The notes: generated by a model not told the origin, from the sequence alone. A stretch of 64,000 bases of DNA from Flavonifractor sp. AGMB03687 (GCF_017811815.1 NZ_JADKZI010000005.1:120561-184560), one strand, 5' to 3'; counted from the stretch's first letter, positions 17,685-26,570 are shown. Numbers and translations are program-made.

Positions 17685-18158
17685 AGCAGTTCCCTCCCAG
17701 CTGCTGCCGCAGCTTTGCCTTGGCCCGGGCCAGGTGGGTGCTCACCAGGGCGGGACTCTGGCCCAGCAGGGCGGCGATCTCAAGTACCTCGTAGTCCTCA
17801 TAGTACCGCAGGTAGAGTACCTGCCGGTATTTTTGGGGCAGGCGGTCCACCTGCTCCAGCAGGGAACCATCCTCCGGCTCCGGGGCCTCCACACTCAGAT
17901 GGAGCCCCTCCTCCAGGGGCGCCCGGCGGCGGAACCAGGCGCTCTTCTTCCAGTTCTTGCACTGGTTGATGGCCACCCGCACCACCCAGGCTCGTTCCTG
18001 CCCCCGGTCGGGGAAGGTCCTCCCGTCGTCCAGCAGCTTGAGCAGTACCTCCTGGCAGATGTCCTTGGCGTCATCCAGGTCCCCCAGCCAGGTGTACCCC
18101 AGGCGGATGATGGTGTCGGCGTAGCGGTCAACCGTTCCCGGGCCCGCTGTTCCTCCAT
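17674..18158 (-). pseudogene. ECF-type sigma factor gene, frameshifted near its 5' end
   Basis: Region 2 (ICQEVLLKLLDD, RAWVVRVAINQCKNW) and region 4 (LPQKYRQVLYLRYYEDY...IAALLGQSPALVSTHLARAKAKLR) are intact and would encode an about 160-residue extracytoplasmic-function sigma factor. The only start with an RBS (GGAGGGAGGGCC-ATG at 18158) encodes MEEQRARERL in another frame, and the sigma frame resumes at DRYADTIIRLGY. One extra base near 18128-18133 would join them. The sigma frame has no usable internal start, and its upstream TTG at 18210 is the T of a -35 box. It is either a real loss of function or a sequencing error. Confidence 0.75.
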
Positions 18159-18180
18159 GGCCCTCCCTCCTTTCACCCTT

Positions 18181-18210
18181 ATAACAACACAGAAAGGGCC
18201 AATCTGTCAA
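18181..18210 (-). promoter_or_regulatory. Promoter of the sigma/anti-sigma operon
   Basis: A perfect TTGACA (18205-18210) on the minus strand with TGTTAT 18 bp downstream (near 18181-18186), about 25 bases before the RBS-linked ATG at 18158. It may be housekeeping or autoregulated. Confidence 0.5.
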
Positions 18211-18220
18211 AAGGCAGAAA

Positions 18221-18251
18221 AACCCGGCGCGGCAAATGGCCGCGCCGGGTT
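18221..18251 (-). terminator. Terminator of the EIIC-like permease gene
   Basis: A 13-bp perfect stem (18221-18233 with 18239-18251) and 5-base loop. Read leftward it ends in GGGTTTTTCTG. Confidence 0.85.
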
Positions 18252-18268
18252 GCTATGTATGGTGCCGG

Positions 18269-19357
18269 TCAATCCAGCTTCAGGTCCCCCTCTTTGATCC
18301 AGCCGATCTTGCGGAAGAACAGGCCGAACAGCCAGGTGAGCACCGCGGGGAGCACAAAGCAGATGAGGATCAGCCCCACCCAGTCGAAGGCGGTGATGGC
18401 TGCCTTGGCCCCGGTGGCCACGTCGTTGACCCAGCCGGTGTACACCCCGATGGGGCCCACCATGCCGCAGGTGCCCATGCCGGAGGCCACGCCGGAGGCG
18501 GGGTCGTTCATCTGAAGGCCGAACAGGCAGGTGGCCATGGGCCCGGTGATGGCGGAGGTGAGGATGGCGGGCAGCCAGATTTTCGGGTTCTTCACGATGT
18601 TGCCCATCTGGAGCATGGAGGTGCCCAGGCCCTGGCTCACCAGACCGCCCCACCGGTTCTCCCGGAAGGAGAGCACGGCAAAGCCCACCATGTTGGCGCA
18701 GCAGCCCGCCACCGCCGCGCCGCCCGCCAGGCCGGTGAGGCCGATGGCAGCGCAGATGGCCGCTGACGAGATGGGCAGGGTGAGGGCGATGCCGATGACC
18801 ACCGACACCAGCATGCCCATCCAGAAGGGCTGAAGGACGGTGGCCCACTTGACGAAATCGCCTACGGCGGAGGCGGCGGTGCCGATGGCGGGGGCCCACA
18901 GGGCGGACAGGCCCACGCCCGCCAGAATGGTCACCAGGGGGGTGACCAGAATGTCGATCTTGGTCTCTTTGCTCACCGCCTTGCCCAGCTCGGCGGCGAT
19001 GACGGCGATAAAGAGCACCGCCAACGGTCCGCCCGCGCCGCTGGTGCCGCTGAGGGTGGTGGAGCCCAGAGCATTGGCGGCATAGCCCACCGTGGCCAGC
19101 GAGAAGAGCACCAGGGGAGGCGCCTGGAGGGCGAAGCCGATGGCCACCGCCATGGCCGCGCCGCTCATGGCGGAGCAGTAGCCCCCCACTTCCACCAGGA
19201 AGGCCAGACCCAGCTGGTCCCCCAGGGTGTCCAGGATGGTGCCGATGAGCAGGGAGCAGAACAGACCCTGGGCCATGGCCCCCAGGGCGTCCACCCCGTA
19301 CCGCTTGGCGGAAATTACAATGTTTTTCCGCTGGAGAAACGTCGATAACTGTCCCAT
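18269..19357 (-). CDS. PTS EIIC-like integral membrane permease (PTS_EIIC_2 family)
   Basis: 362 residues with about ten hydrophobic segments and glycine/alanine-rich loops such as LGSTTLSGTSGAGGPLAV and GMGTCGMVGPIGVYTGW. It resembles the stand-alone EIIC family without EIIA or EIIB domains; substrate and energising mechanism are unknown. The ATG at 19357 is chosen because AGGAA lies 6 bases upstream, although ATG two codons earlier is possible. It is monocistronic. A 16-bp perfect palindrome lies between its -10 and the start codon, pointing to a repressor. Confidence 0.78.
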   Translation of the reverse strand: MGQLSTFLQRKNIVISAKRYGVDALGAMAQGLFCSLLIGTILDTLGDQLGLAFLVEVGGYCSAMSGAAMAVAIGFALQAPPLVLFSLATVGYAANALGSTTLSGTSGAGGPLAVLFIAVIAAELGKAVSKETKIDILVTPLVTILAGVGLSALWAPAIGTAASAVGDFVKWATVLQPFWMGMLVSVVIGIALTLPISSAAICAAIGLTGLAGGAAVAGCCANMVGFAVLSFRENRWGGLVSQGLGTSMLQMGNIVKNPKIWLPAILTSAITGPMATCLFGLQMNDPASGVASGMGTCGMVGPIGVYTGWVNDVATGAKAAITAFDWVGLILICFVLPAVLTWLFGLFFRKIGWIKEGDLKLD

Positions 19358-19387
19358 AACCATTTCCTCTGTCAATAAAGTCATAAC

Positions 19388-19403
19388 AGGTGTCATGACA
19401 CCT
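19388..19403. promoter_or_regulatory. Palindromic operator of the EIIC-like permease
   Basis: AGGTGTCATGACACCT is a perfect 16-bp palindrome lying just downstream of the -10, across the likely +1 region. This is a classic repressor position. TGTCATGACA resembles GntR- or Crp-like half-site symmetry, but the regulator is not identified. Confidence 0.6.
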
Positions 19404-19412
19404 TAATGCACT

Positions 19413-19440
19413 ATTATAACGGCAGAGGAAATTTTGTCAA
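19413..19440 (-). promoter_or_regulatory. Promoter of the EIIC-like permease
   Basis: Perfect TTGACA (19435-19440) and perfect TATAAT (19413-19418) on the minus strand, 16 bp apart. Confidence 0.7.
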
Positions 19441-19511
19441 GGAAAAGATGCCCCCTTTCCGGGAATGTGGTACAATGAAACAAATACGCCAGATCAAGAG
19501 GGAGAACGCAT

Positions 19512-20945
19512 ATGACTTTATCTGAACGTCTTGGTTCCCGGGCGGACATCACCGCCGGGGTGATTACTACCTTCCGCACCCTGTCCCGTCACCCCCACCC
19601 CTCCCACCACGAGGAGGCCGTGGGCGAGGACTATATGGAGTTCCTCCGGGGCCTGGGCCTCTCCCCCATCCGGGATGAGGCGGGCAACGTGATGGCGGAC
19701 TGCCCCGCCACCCCCGGCCGGGAGGGCGAGCCTTTGCTCATCCTCCAGGGCCACATGGACATGGTGTGCGCCGTGGCTCCCGGCAGCGGCTTTGATCCCC
19801 TTACCGACCCGGTGACCGTCCTGGAACAGGACGGCTACCTGTGCACCGACCGCCGCTCCTCCCTGGGGGCGGACAACAACCTGGGCAATGCCGCCGCCCT
19901 GTGGGTGGTGAGCCGTGGGGTGAGCCACGGCCCTCTGCGGCTGATCTTCACCGTCGGTGAGGAGATGGGCCTGGAGGGGGCCAAGGTGGTGGACTCCGCC
20001 TGGCTGGCCGGGGCGGCCTACCTGCTCAACACCGACGGCTTCCACCTGGGCCGGGCCATTGTGGGCTCCGCCGGAGGACGGCGGGAGTGCTGGACCCGGA
20101 CTCTGGACACCTGCCCCACCCGGTCCGGCGAGGCCTGGCGCATTTCCATCACCGGCGGCACCGGCGGACACTCCGGCGACGACATCCATCTGGGCCGTAT
20201 CAACCCGATCCAGGTGATGGCCGCTTATTTGAAGGACCGGCCCACCCTGGCGGTGGCCGATTTTACCGGCGGCTCCGCCTTCAACGCCATCCCCGCCACC
20301 GCCGAGGCGGTGGTGGTGGGCCGGAAGCCCGACCTGGGAGCATTAGAGGAGGCCCTCCTCCCCTATCAGTCCACCGACCCCAATCTGAAGCTGGACCTGT
20401 CCCCTGTTGATCGCCCTGAGACCGTGTGGACAGAGAACTTCTGCCGGGAGGTGCTGGACCTGCTCACCGCCCTGCACCACGGGGTGTACACCATGGACCC
20501 CCAGTTTCCCGGCGTGGTGGGGGCCTCGGTCAACCTGGGTGTGGCCCAGCGTGAGAGCGACTGCTTTGCTGTCCGCCTCTTCCTCCGGGCTGCCCGTGAG
20601 GAGGACGAGAGGGCTATGGCGGCGGACAACCGGGCCCTGGCGGAGGGGGCGGGCTTCTCCCTCACCGTCACCGGCTATCCCGGCTGGCCGGGAGATAAAA
20701 ACAACCCCCTGGCCCAGGTGCTGGACCGGGTGTACCGGGCCCAGACTGGGTGGGGGCTGGAGATCAATATGGTCCATGTGGGGCTGGAGCCCTCGGTGTT
20801 CCGGGCCAAAGCGCCGGGGCTGGTGATGGCCTCCACCGGGCCGGATATCATGGACGCCCACTCGGTGGACGAGCGGGCGCCGCTGGCGGGGCTGCCCGAT
20901 TATGCCCTGCTGCTGGCGGGGCTGCTGGAGGAGACCCTCAGCTGA
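19512..20945 (+). CDS. pepD: Aminoacyl-histidine dipeptidase PepD (M20)
   Basis: 477 residues, di-zinc cytosolic dipeptidase (carnosinase-type). Metal and catalytic motifs are in order: GHMDMV (about 80-85), SLGADNN (about 117), GEEMGLEGA with the catalytic glutamate (about 150), NTDGF, and the lid-domain GGHSGDDIH. ATG is preceded by GAGGGAG. It converges on rqcP and overlaps its end by 8 bases. An extended -10 TGTGGTACAAT ends at 19476, with no convincing -35. Confidence 0.9.
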   Translation: MTLSERLGSRADITAGVITTFRTLSRHPHPSHHEEAVGEDYMEFLRGLGLSPIRDEAGNVMADCPATPGREGEPLLILQGHMDMVCAVAPGSGFDPLTDPVTVLEQDGYLCTDRRSSLGADNNLGNAAALWVVSRGVSHGPLRLIFTVGEEMGLEGAKVVDSAWLAGAAYLLNTDGFHLGRAIVGSAGGRRECWTRTLDTCPTRSGEAWRISITGGTGGHSGDDIHLGRINPIQVMAAYLKDRPTLAVADFTGGSAFNAIPATAEAVVVGRKPDLGALEEALLPYQSTDPNLKLDLSPVDRPETVWTENFCREVLDLLTALHHGVYTMDPQFPGVVGASVNLGVAQRESDCFAVRLFLRAAREEDERAMAADNRALAEGAGFSLTVTGYPGWPGDKNNPLAQVLDRVYRAQTGWGLEINMVHVGLEPSVFRAKAPGLVMASTGPDIMDAHSVDERAPLAGLPDYALLLAGLLEETLS

Positions 20946-21183
20946 GCAGCTCCTTGTACAGGGCGGGGGCGTCGGCCTTGCCCACGTGCTCGGCCACCGA
21001 CAGCACCTCCACCTTCACGGTGCGCTCGCCGAAGCGCAGCTCCAGCACGTCGCCCACCTTCACGTCGTAGCTGGCCTTCACCGGCCGGCCATTGGCGGTG
21101 ACCCGCTGGTTGTCGCAGGCCTCGTTGGCCACCGTCCGGCGCTTGATGAGCCGGGAGACCTTGAGCCATTTATCCAGGCGCAT
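20938..21183 (-). CDS. rqcP: RqcP (YabO), S4-domain ribosome quality-control factor
   Basis: 81 residues. One S4 RNA-binding domain starts at the N-terminus (MRLDKWLKVSRLIKRRTVAN). RqcP stabilises the P-site tRNA during RqcH-driven alanine tailing on stalled 50S subunits. The ATG at 21183 follows AAGGAGGA. It is last in the leftward mazG-hup-rqcP set, like Bacillus yabN-yabO with hup inserted. Confidence 0.92.
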   Translation of the reverse strand: MRLDKWLKVSRLIKRRTVANEACDNQRVTANGRPVKASYDVKVGDVLELRFGERTVKVEVLSVAEHVGKADAPALYKELLS

Positions 21184-21221
21184 AGTTGAGTCCTCCTTGT
21201 TATCAAAAACGAAGATATTAC

Positions 21222-21253
21222 AAAAATGCCCGTCCTTCCGGACGGGCATTTTT
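21222..21253 (-). terminator. Terminator between hup and rqcP
   Basis: A perfect 14-bp stem (21222-21235 with 21240-21253) with loop TTCC and A/T runs on both sides. It follows hup on the minus strand and lies upstream of rqcP, so rqcP may depend on read-through or its own promoter. Confidence 0.85.
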
Positions 21254-21262
21254 TATGGTCAA

Positions 21263-21538
21263 TTACTGAGCCACAGCGTCCTTCAGGGCCTTGCCGGGCT
21301 TGAACACGGGCACCTTGGAGGCGGGGATCTTGATGCTCTCCTTGGTCTTGGGGTTGCGGCCGGTGCGCTCGGCACGGCACTTCACCTCGAAAGCGCCAAA
21401 GCCCACCAGCTGGACCTTGTCACCCTCGGCCAGGCACTGGGAAATGACCTCGATCGCGGCGTTGATGGCGGTCTCGGTATCCTTCTTGGACAGGCCGGCC
21501 TTCTCGGCGGCCGCGTTGATCAGTTCAGCCTTGTTCAT
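21263..21538 (-). CDS. hup: HU family nucleoid DNA-binding protein
   Basis: 91 residues, the canonical HU length. The N-terminal MNKAELINAAAEKAGLSKKD, the GFGAFEV turn and the beta-arm RTGRNPKTKESIKIPAS are intact. HU bends and compacts DNA as a dimer. AGGAGG lies 10 bases upstream. It lies between mazG and rqcP and has a strong terminator. Confidence 0.96.
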   Translation of the reverse strand: MNKAELINAAAEKAGLSKKDTETAINAAIEVISQCLAEGDKVQLVGFGAFEVKCRAERTGRNPKTKESIKIPASKVPVFKPGKALKDAVAQ

Positions 21539-21597
21539 GTTGCTGCTTTCCTCCTGTTTGCTCTATAGTACTTGTTATTACTTAAGGCGTACGGCCT

Positions 21598-22386
21598 TTA
21601 AGTTTCCTTGGCGTGCTCCCATAGCTTGTCCAGTTCTTCCAGAGACATGCCCTCCATGGACCGATTCTGGGCGGCGGCCTGGGCCTCCACCTTGCGGAAC
21701 CGGTCGATGAACTTGTCGGTGGCCTTGCCCAGCGCCACCTCGGGGTCCACCTTCAGAAAGCGGGAGACATTGACGGCGGAGAAGAGCAGGTCCCCCAGCT
21801 CCTCCTCCACGTTGGTGCCCTCGGCCACGGCCTGCTTCAGCTCATTGAGCTCCTCGGACAGCTTGTCCAGGGCGCCGGAGATATCCGGCCAGTCGAAGCC
21901 CGCCTTTTTGGCCTTCTTCTGCACCTTCTCGGCCCGCCACAGGGCGGGCAGAGAGCGGGCCACGGCGTCCAGGGCGTCGGTGTTGGTGGCCTGGCCCTTT
22001 TCCTTGCGCTTGAGCTCCTCCCAGTTGGTGAGCACCTCGCCGGTGCCCGACACGCTCACGTCCCCAAACACATGGGGATGGCGATAGATGAGCTTTTTGC
22101 ACACGCCGTCGGCCACGTCGTCCAGATTGAACCGGCCGGCCTCCTGCTCCATGCGGGCGTGGAAGAGCACCTGGAGCAGCACGTCCCCCAGCTCCTCCTT
22201 CAGGTGGTCGGGGCTCTGCTCGTCGATGGCCTCCACGGCCTCATAGGCCTCCTCCAGGAAGTTGCGGCGGATGGACTCGTGAGTCTGTTCCGCGTCCCAG
22301 GGGCAGCCGCCGGGGGCGCGGAGGATGCGTACGATCTCCTCCAGGTCCCGGACGTCATAGGAATCCTTATACTGAAAATCTACCAT
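21598..22386 (-). CDS. mazG: MazG nucleoside triphosphate pyrophosphohydrolase (YabN-like)
   Basis: 262 residues with two MazG domains. Domain 1 carries the metal motif FLEEAYEAVEAID...HLKEELGDVLLQ (about 44-72). Domain 2 carries ELNELKQAVAEG...EEELGDLLFSAVN (about 185-215). The N-terminal tetrapyrrole methylase domain of Bacillus YabN is absent. It hydrolyses non-canonical or excess NTPs. It follows the YabM-like flippase gene by 38 bases. Confidence 0.93.
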   Translation of the reverse strand: MVDFQYKDSYDVRDLEEIVRILRAPGGCPWDAEQTHESIRRNFLEEAYEAVEAIDEQSPDHLKEELGDVLLQVLFHARMEQEAGRFNLDDVADGVCKKLIYRHPHVFGDVSVSGTGEVLTNWEELKRKEKGQATNTDALDAVARSLPALWRAEKVQKKAKKAGFDWPDISGALDKLSEELNELKQAVAEGTNVEEELGDLLFSAVNVSRFLKVDPEVALGKATDKFIDRFRKVEAQAAAQNRSMEGMSLEELDKLWEHAKET

Positions 22387-22423
22387 ATTTCAAGGCCTCC
22401 TGCAACCTCTTTTTCCAAAAAAC

Positions 22424-24184
22424 TCAGCGAATCCGCAAGAGTTTCGCGATCTTATCACCCTTGGGCATCATTTCCAGATCCTCTCTGGACAGCACCCGGA
22501 GGGCCACGATGAGGATGACGTACACCACCACGCCGGCCAGGATGCCGCCGGCAGTGGCCACGGCGTTCATCAGGAAGGAGCCATGGAAGACCTTGGCCAG
22601 CAGACCCTGGCAGCCCCAGGCCGCCGCCGCCATGATGAGGGAGGCGATGAGGGGCTTGAAGAACACCACGGTGAGCCGGGGGGGATGGGGTACCATCCGC
22701 TTGATGATGAGCAGGTTGAGCACCGACACCACCACGAAGCAGGTCAGGGTGCCGATGGGGGCGCCGAAGATCATGAACTTGGGATTGCCCACCAGGGTGT
22801 AGCTGACGATGACCTTGGCCACACCGCCGATCACCATGGTGATGATGGGCAGGTTGACGATGCCGTTGGCCTGGAGGATGGCGGAAGCCACCACCTGGAT
22901 GCACACGAAGAGGGAGGCAATGCCCAGGATGGACAGCAGGGGTCCGGCAATGCTCTCATCCACGTTGCCCACGGTGAGCAGCTGGATGATGGGGGTGCCC
23001 AGAGCGAACAGGCCGAAGCCGCAGGGCAGGGCGATAAGGGCGGACACCCGCATGGCGGACTCGGTGGTGCGCTGGGCGCCCAGGCCGTCCCGCCGGGCAA
23101 TGCAGGCGGACACGCCGGGTACGATGCAGGCGGTCAGGGGGACCATGAGGTTAAAGGGCAGGTTGTAGATGCTCATGGTCTTGCTGTAGGCGCCGTACAG
23201 GCTGCGGGCGGAGTCCAGAATGGGGTCCAGGGTGGTGGAGGGATCGGTGAGCAGGGCCTCCTGATAGGCGGCCAGATTGCCCTGGAAGATCTCCACCGCC
23301 TTGGGGAAGATGTCCAGAACGCTGTTGTTGATGCCGGTGAGTCCGTCCTGGATGGCGGTGAACACGCTCTGCAGCTGGCTCTGCACCAGGCCGGTGTCGA
23401 TCAGGTTGACGATGGACAGGGTGCAGGAGCTGAGGGTGATGGGGATGGCCAGCTTGAGCAGCCGGGACAGGATCTGCCCCGAGCGGTCGGCCTTGTCGGA
23501 GGAGGGCTTGGAGTCCCGCTTGTTGGTGCGGATGTGGTTGATGGCCAGGAACACCACCGACAGAATGGAGCCGATGGACACGCCAAGCAGGGCGCCGGAG
23601 GCGGACAGGCGGCTCTTCAGGTCCTCATCGGGAATGCCGGAGTTGAGGATGATAAAGGCCAGGGCCAGACCCAGGAAGAGCTTGCACAGGGCCTCGATGA
23701 CCTGGGAAATGCCGGTGGGCACCATGTTCATGTGGCCCTGGGCGTAGCCCCGGAAGGCGGAGCACAGGCAGGTACACAGCACCGCGGGTGACAGGGCCAG
23801 CACGGCGAAGACGGCCTTCTCATTCTGCAGCACATAGGTGGCCACGATGGGAGAGAACACCGACATGCACACAAAGCTGAACAGGCCCATGAACAGGAAG
23901 GCGAAGAACGCCACCTGGAAGACCTTGGCCTTCTGATTCTGGCGGCCCAGGGCGTTGCACTCGCTCACCGTCTTGGACAGGGCCACAGGCAGGCCCGCCG
24001 TGGAGATGGTGAGGAAGAAGGTGTAGATGTTATAGGCCGCGTTGAAGTCGGCGTAGGCTTCGTCGGGCAGCAGGGCGGTCAGCGGGATCTTGTAGATGGC
24101 GCCGATGACCTTGACGATGATGGTGGTCATAGCCAGGAAGGCGGCCGCCCCGTAAAAGGTATTTTTTTTCTGCTGGTTTGACAA
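22424..24184 (-). CDS. MOP-superfamily flippase, YabM/SpoVB-like
   Basis: 586 residues with about 14 hydrophobic helices, polysaccharide-biosynthesis/MurJ-like fold (MVIGGVAKVIVSYTLVGNP, FRGYAQGHMNMVP). SpoVB and YabM belong to this group of putative lipid-linked glycan flippases. Gene order yabM-mazG-rqcP matches Bacillus yabM-yabN-yabO, so YabM is the better guess. The start is TTG at 24184 with AAGGGGGA upstream. It has a large cytoplasmic loop near residue 225 (NKRDSKPSSDK). Confidence 0.85.
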   Translation of the reverse strand: MSNQQKKNTFYGAAAFLAMTTIIVKVIGAIYKIPLTALLPDEAYADFNAAYNIYTFFLTISTAGLPVALSKTVSECNALGRQNQKAKVFQVAFFAFLFMGLFSFVCMSVFSPIVATYVLQNEKAVFAVLALSPAVLCTCLCSAFRGYAQGHMNMVPTGISQVIEALCKLFLGLALAFIILNSGIPDEDLKSRLSASGALLGVSIGSILSVVFLAINHIRTNKRDSKPSSDKADRSGQILSRLLKLAIPITLSSCTLSIVNLIDTGLVQSQLQSVFTAIQDGLTGINNSVLDIFPKAVEIFQGNLAAYQEALLTDPSTTLDPILDSARSLYGAYSKTMSIYNLPFNLMVPLTACIVPGVSACIARRDGLGAQRTTESAMRVSALIALPCGFGLFALGTPIIQLLTVGNVDESIAGPLLSILGIASLFVCIQVVASAILQANGIVNLPIITMVIGGVAKVIVSYTLVGNPKFMIFGAPIGTLTCFVVVSVLNLLIIKRMVPHPPRLTVVFFKPLIASLIMAAAAWGCQGLLAKVFHGSFLMNAVATAGGILAGVVVYVILIVALRVLSREDLEMMPKGDKIAKLLRIR

Positions 24185-24196
24185 CGGTAGTCCCCC

Positions 24197-25498
24197 TTAA
24201 TGGTTCTGGAACAGCAGGGGCAGAGCGTAGTCCGCTACTTCCCGGCGTACCCGTTCCAGGTCGATGGTGAGGAAGTCCCCATCCTTGTATATGACCTTGC
24301 CCCGGGCCATATTCATCACCACGTCGGAGCCGTGGGCGGCGTAGGCCAGGTTGGAGATCACGCTGTGGCAGGGGGTCAGGTTCAGATGGGAGAAGTCCAC
24401 CAGGATCAGGTCGGCGTCATAGCCCCCATGGATCATGCCGGTCTGGCGGCCCAGGGCGATGCCGCCGTCCCGGGTGGCCATCTTCAGGGCGTCCAGGGGC
24501 AGCAGGGCCAGGGGGTCGCAGTTAGCTCCGTTGTGGAGGATGGCGGCGAACTTCAGGTCGCTGAAGAAGTCGGTGCAGTTGTTGGAGGACACACCGTCGG
24601 TGCCCAGGCACACGTTGACCCCTGCCTTCTTCATGGCGGGCACCGGGGCGATGCCGCTGCCCAGCTTCAGGTTGGAGATGGGGTTGTGGATGGCGGAGAT
24701 CCCCTTCTCGGCCATGATGGCCCAGTCCTCCGGGGTGGTCCACACGCAGTGGGCGGCAATGGCCCGGGTGTCCCACACGCCGTAGTCGTTGAGGGTCTGG
24801 ATGGGGGTCTTGCCGTGGCGGGCCAGGCAGGCCTCGTGCTCGGCCTTGGTCTCGGAGATGTGGACGTGCATGCCCAGATTGTGCTCCCGGGCATAGTCGG
24901 CCATCCACTGCCACAGCTGCTTATGGGAAGTGTACTCCCCGTGGATGGAGGCGTCGATGCGGATCTGGCCGTCGTTGTAGTTGTGCCACTTCTCGGTCAG
25001 CTCCCGCTGAGCCACGCAGTCGCCGTGGGTGGCGGGATCAAAGTCGTCGGAGAACTGGACGCCGCCGCAGCACAGGTTGGCGCTAATGCCGGCGGAGGCC
25101 ACCTCCTGGGCGATGATATCGGTGTGCATATACATGTCGGCAATGGAGGTGACGCCGGAGGCGATCATCTCCGCCAGACCCAGGGCGGTACAGGCCCGGA
25201 CGGCCCGGTCGTCCCAGCGGGCCTCCACCGGGAAGATGTAGTTGTTCAGCCAGTCCTGCAGGTTGTTGCCGTCGCCGTAGCCCCGCATGGCGGTCATGGG
25301 CACATGGGTATGGGCGTTGACAAAGCCGGGCATGAGCACGTTGCCCTTGCCGTCGATCTCCTGATCAAAGGGGCCCCAGGGGCGCTCGGTGCCCACCGAA
25401 CGGATCTTGGTCCCCTCCACCACCACGTAGGCGTTGGGCATAACGGTGCCCGCCTCGTCCATCAGCACGGCGGTGCAGTTGTGAATGAGAATGGACAT
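24197..25498 (-). CDS. Amidohydrolase, MtaD-like deaminase (5'-methylthioadenosine/SAH type)
   Basis: 433 residues, metal-dependent TIM-barrel deaminase. HxH is seen in GFVNAHTHVPMT (about residue 57-64). HVHISETKAEHE follows (about 205), then AAHCVWTT and LGTDGVSSNN with the catalytic aspartate. The closest named enzymes deaminate S-adenosylhomocysteine, methylthioadenosine or adenosine. The neighbouring purine nucleoside phosphorylase gene supports a role in adenosine-type salvage. AAAGGAGA precedes the ATG. Confidence 0.85.
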   Translation of the reverse strand: MSILIHNCTAVLMDEAGTVMPNAYVVVEGTKIRSVGTERPWGPFDQEIDGKGNVLMPGFVNAHTHVPMTAMRGYGDGNNLQDWLNNYIFPVEARWDDRAVRACTALGLAEMIASGVTSIADMYMHTDIIAQEVASAGISANLCCGGVQFSDDFDPATHGDCVAQRELTEKWHNYNDGQIRIDASIHGEYTSHKQLWQWMADYAREHNLGMHVHISETKAEHEACLARHGKTPIQTLNDYGVWDTRAIAAHCVWTTPEDWAIMAEKGISAIHNPISNLKLGSGIAPVPAMKKAGVNVCLGTDGVSSNNCTDFFSDLKFAAILHNGANCDPLALLPLDALKMATRDGGIALGRQTGMIHGGYDADLILVDFSHLNLTPCHSVISNLAYAAHGSDVVMNMARGKVIYKDGDFLTIDLERVRREVADYALPLLFQNH

Positions 25499-25549
25499 AT
25501 CTCTTGTCTCCTTTAATTGTTGTAAGAAGGTTTGGATGGCCCGTTTCTC

Positions 25550-26377
25550 TTAACCGATCTGCTTCAGGCAGGCCAGCACCAGCTTGGAGAACTTGTCCTT
25601 GCAGGCCTCGGCGGCGTCCAGCACCTCCTGCTCGGAGAGAGGCTGGTTCAGGATGCCGGCGGCCATGTTGGAGAGCAGAGTGAAGCCCAGCACCTGCATG
25701 CCGCAGTGGCCGGCCACAATGACCTCGGGGGCGGTGGACATGCCCACCGCGTCGGCCCCGGCGATGCGGGCGAAGCGCACCTCGGCGGGAGTCTCGTACT
25801 GGGGACCGGGGAAGTACATATACACACCCTCCTTCAGGGGGATGCGCAGCTCCTTGGCGGTCTTGCGGGCCAGCTCCTGGAGGGCGGGGGTATACAGGTG
25901 GGAGGCGTCGGGGAACCGGACGCCGAACTCAGGCAGGTTCTCGCCCCGCAGCGGGGACTCCATGAAGATCTTGATCTGGTCGGTGATGAGCATCAGGTCG
26001 CCCGCCTTCCAGTTCATGTTGACGCAGCCGGCGGCGTTGGTGACGATAAGGGTGTCGCAGCCCAGCAGCCGCAGCACCCGGACGGCGTAGGCCACCTCCT
26101 CGTAGGAGTAGCCCTCGTAGTGGTGCATCCGGCCCTGCATGACGGCCACAGGCTGGCCCTCCAGGGTGCCGAACACCAGACGGCCCTTGTGGCCGGGGGC
26201 GGTGGAGGCCTTGAAGTGGGGGATCTCCCCATAAGGCACGGCGATGGCGTTCTCCACAATATCGCCCATGTAGCCAAGGCCGGAGCCCAGGATCATGGCC
26301 ACCTTGGGGGCAAAGGCGCCGATCTTGCTGCGGATGTAGTCGGCGCTCTCCTGATACTGCGCAAAGGTATAGTTCAT
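25550..26377 (-). CDS. punA: Purine-nucleoside phosphorylase (trimeric class)
   Basis: 275 residues. It cleaves inosine/guanosine with phosphate. Motifs of the trimeric PNP family are present: MILGSGLGYMGD (phosphate loop, about 29), GRMHHYEGYS (about 80), TNAAGCVN, and VGMSTAPEVIVAGHCGM. TAAGGAGGA precedes the ATG. The own promoter is at 26444-26472. The deaminase gene 51 bases downstream would feed it deaminated nucleosides. Confidence 0.92.
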   Translation of the reverse strand: MNYTFAQYQESADYIRSKIGAFAPKVAMILGSGLGYMGDIVENAIAVPYGEIPHFKASTAPGHKGRLVFGTLEGQPVAVMQGRMHHYEGYSYEEVAYAVRVLRLLGCDTLIVTNAAGCVNMNWKAGDLMLITDQIKIFMESPLRGENLPEFGVRFPDASHLYTPALQELARKTAKELRIPLKEGVYMYFPGPQYETPAEVRFARIAGADAVGMSTAPEVIVAGHCGMQVLGFTLLSNMAAGILNQPLSEQEVLDAAEACKDKFSKLVLACLKQIG

Positions 26378-26443
26378 AAAGAATCCTCCTTAACAGCGGA
26401 TAAACATGAATGGTTTCGTTCCTATTAAAGGTTAATCTATGCA

Positions 26444-26472
26444 ATTATACACCTTGTAATAGGAAAAAGCAA
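26444..26472 (-). promoter_or_regulatory. Promoter of punA
   Basis: TTGCTT (26467-26472) and perfect TATAAT (26444-26449), 17 bp apart on the minus strand, about 67 bases before the ATG. Confidence 0.65.
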
Positions 26473-26520
26473 TGTAGATTGCAGGCCGGGCGGAGGAACA
26501 GAAGTTCCAGAAGTCCCCTC

Positions 26521-26549
26521 TTGACTAGTACAGTTGTTCGAGTTATAAT
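26521..26549 (+). promoter_or_regulatory. Promoter of the radical SAM DNA-repair pair
   Basis: TTGACT (26521-26526) and perfect TATAAT (26544-26549), 17 bp apart, 22 bases before the GTG start and divergent from punA. Confidence 0.75.
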
Positions 26550-26570
26550 GGGGCCAAAGGGGGGAGCACG

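Noticed and set aside
18208..18210. TTG at 18210 as start of the sigma factor
   Set aside because: It is part of the TTGACA -35 box, has no RBS, and would add about 28 non-homologous residues.
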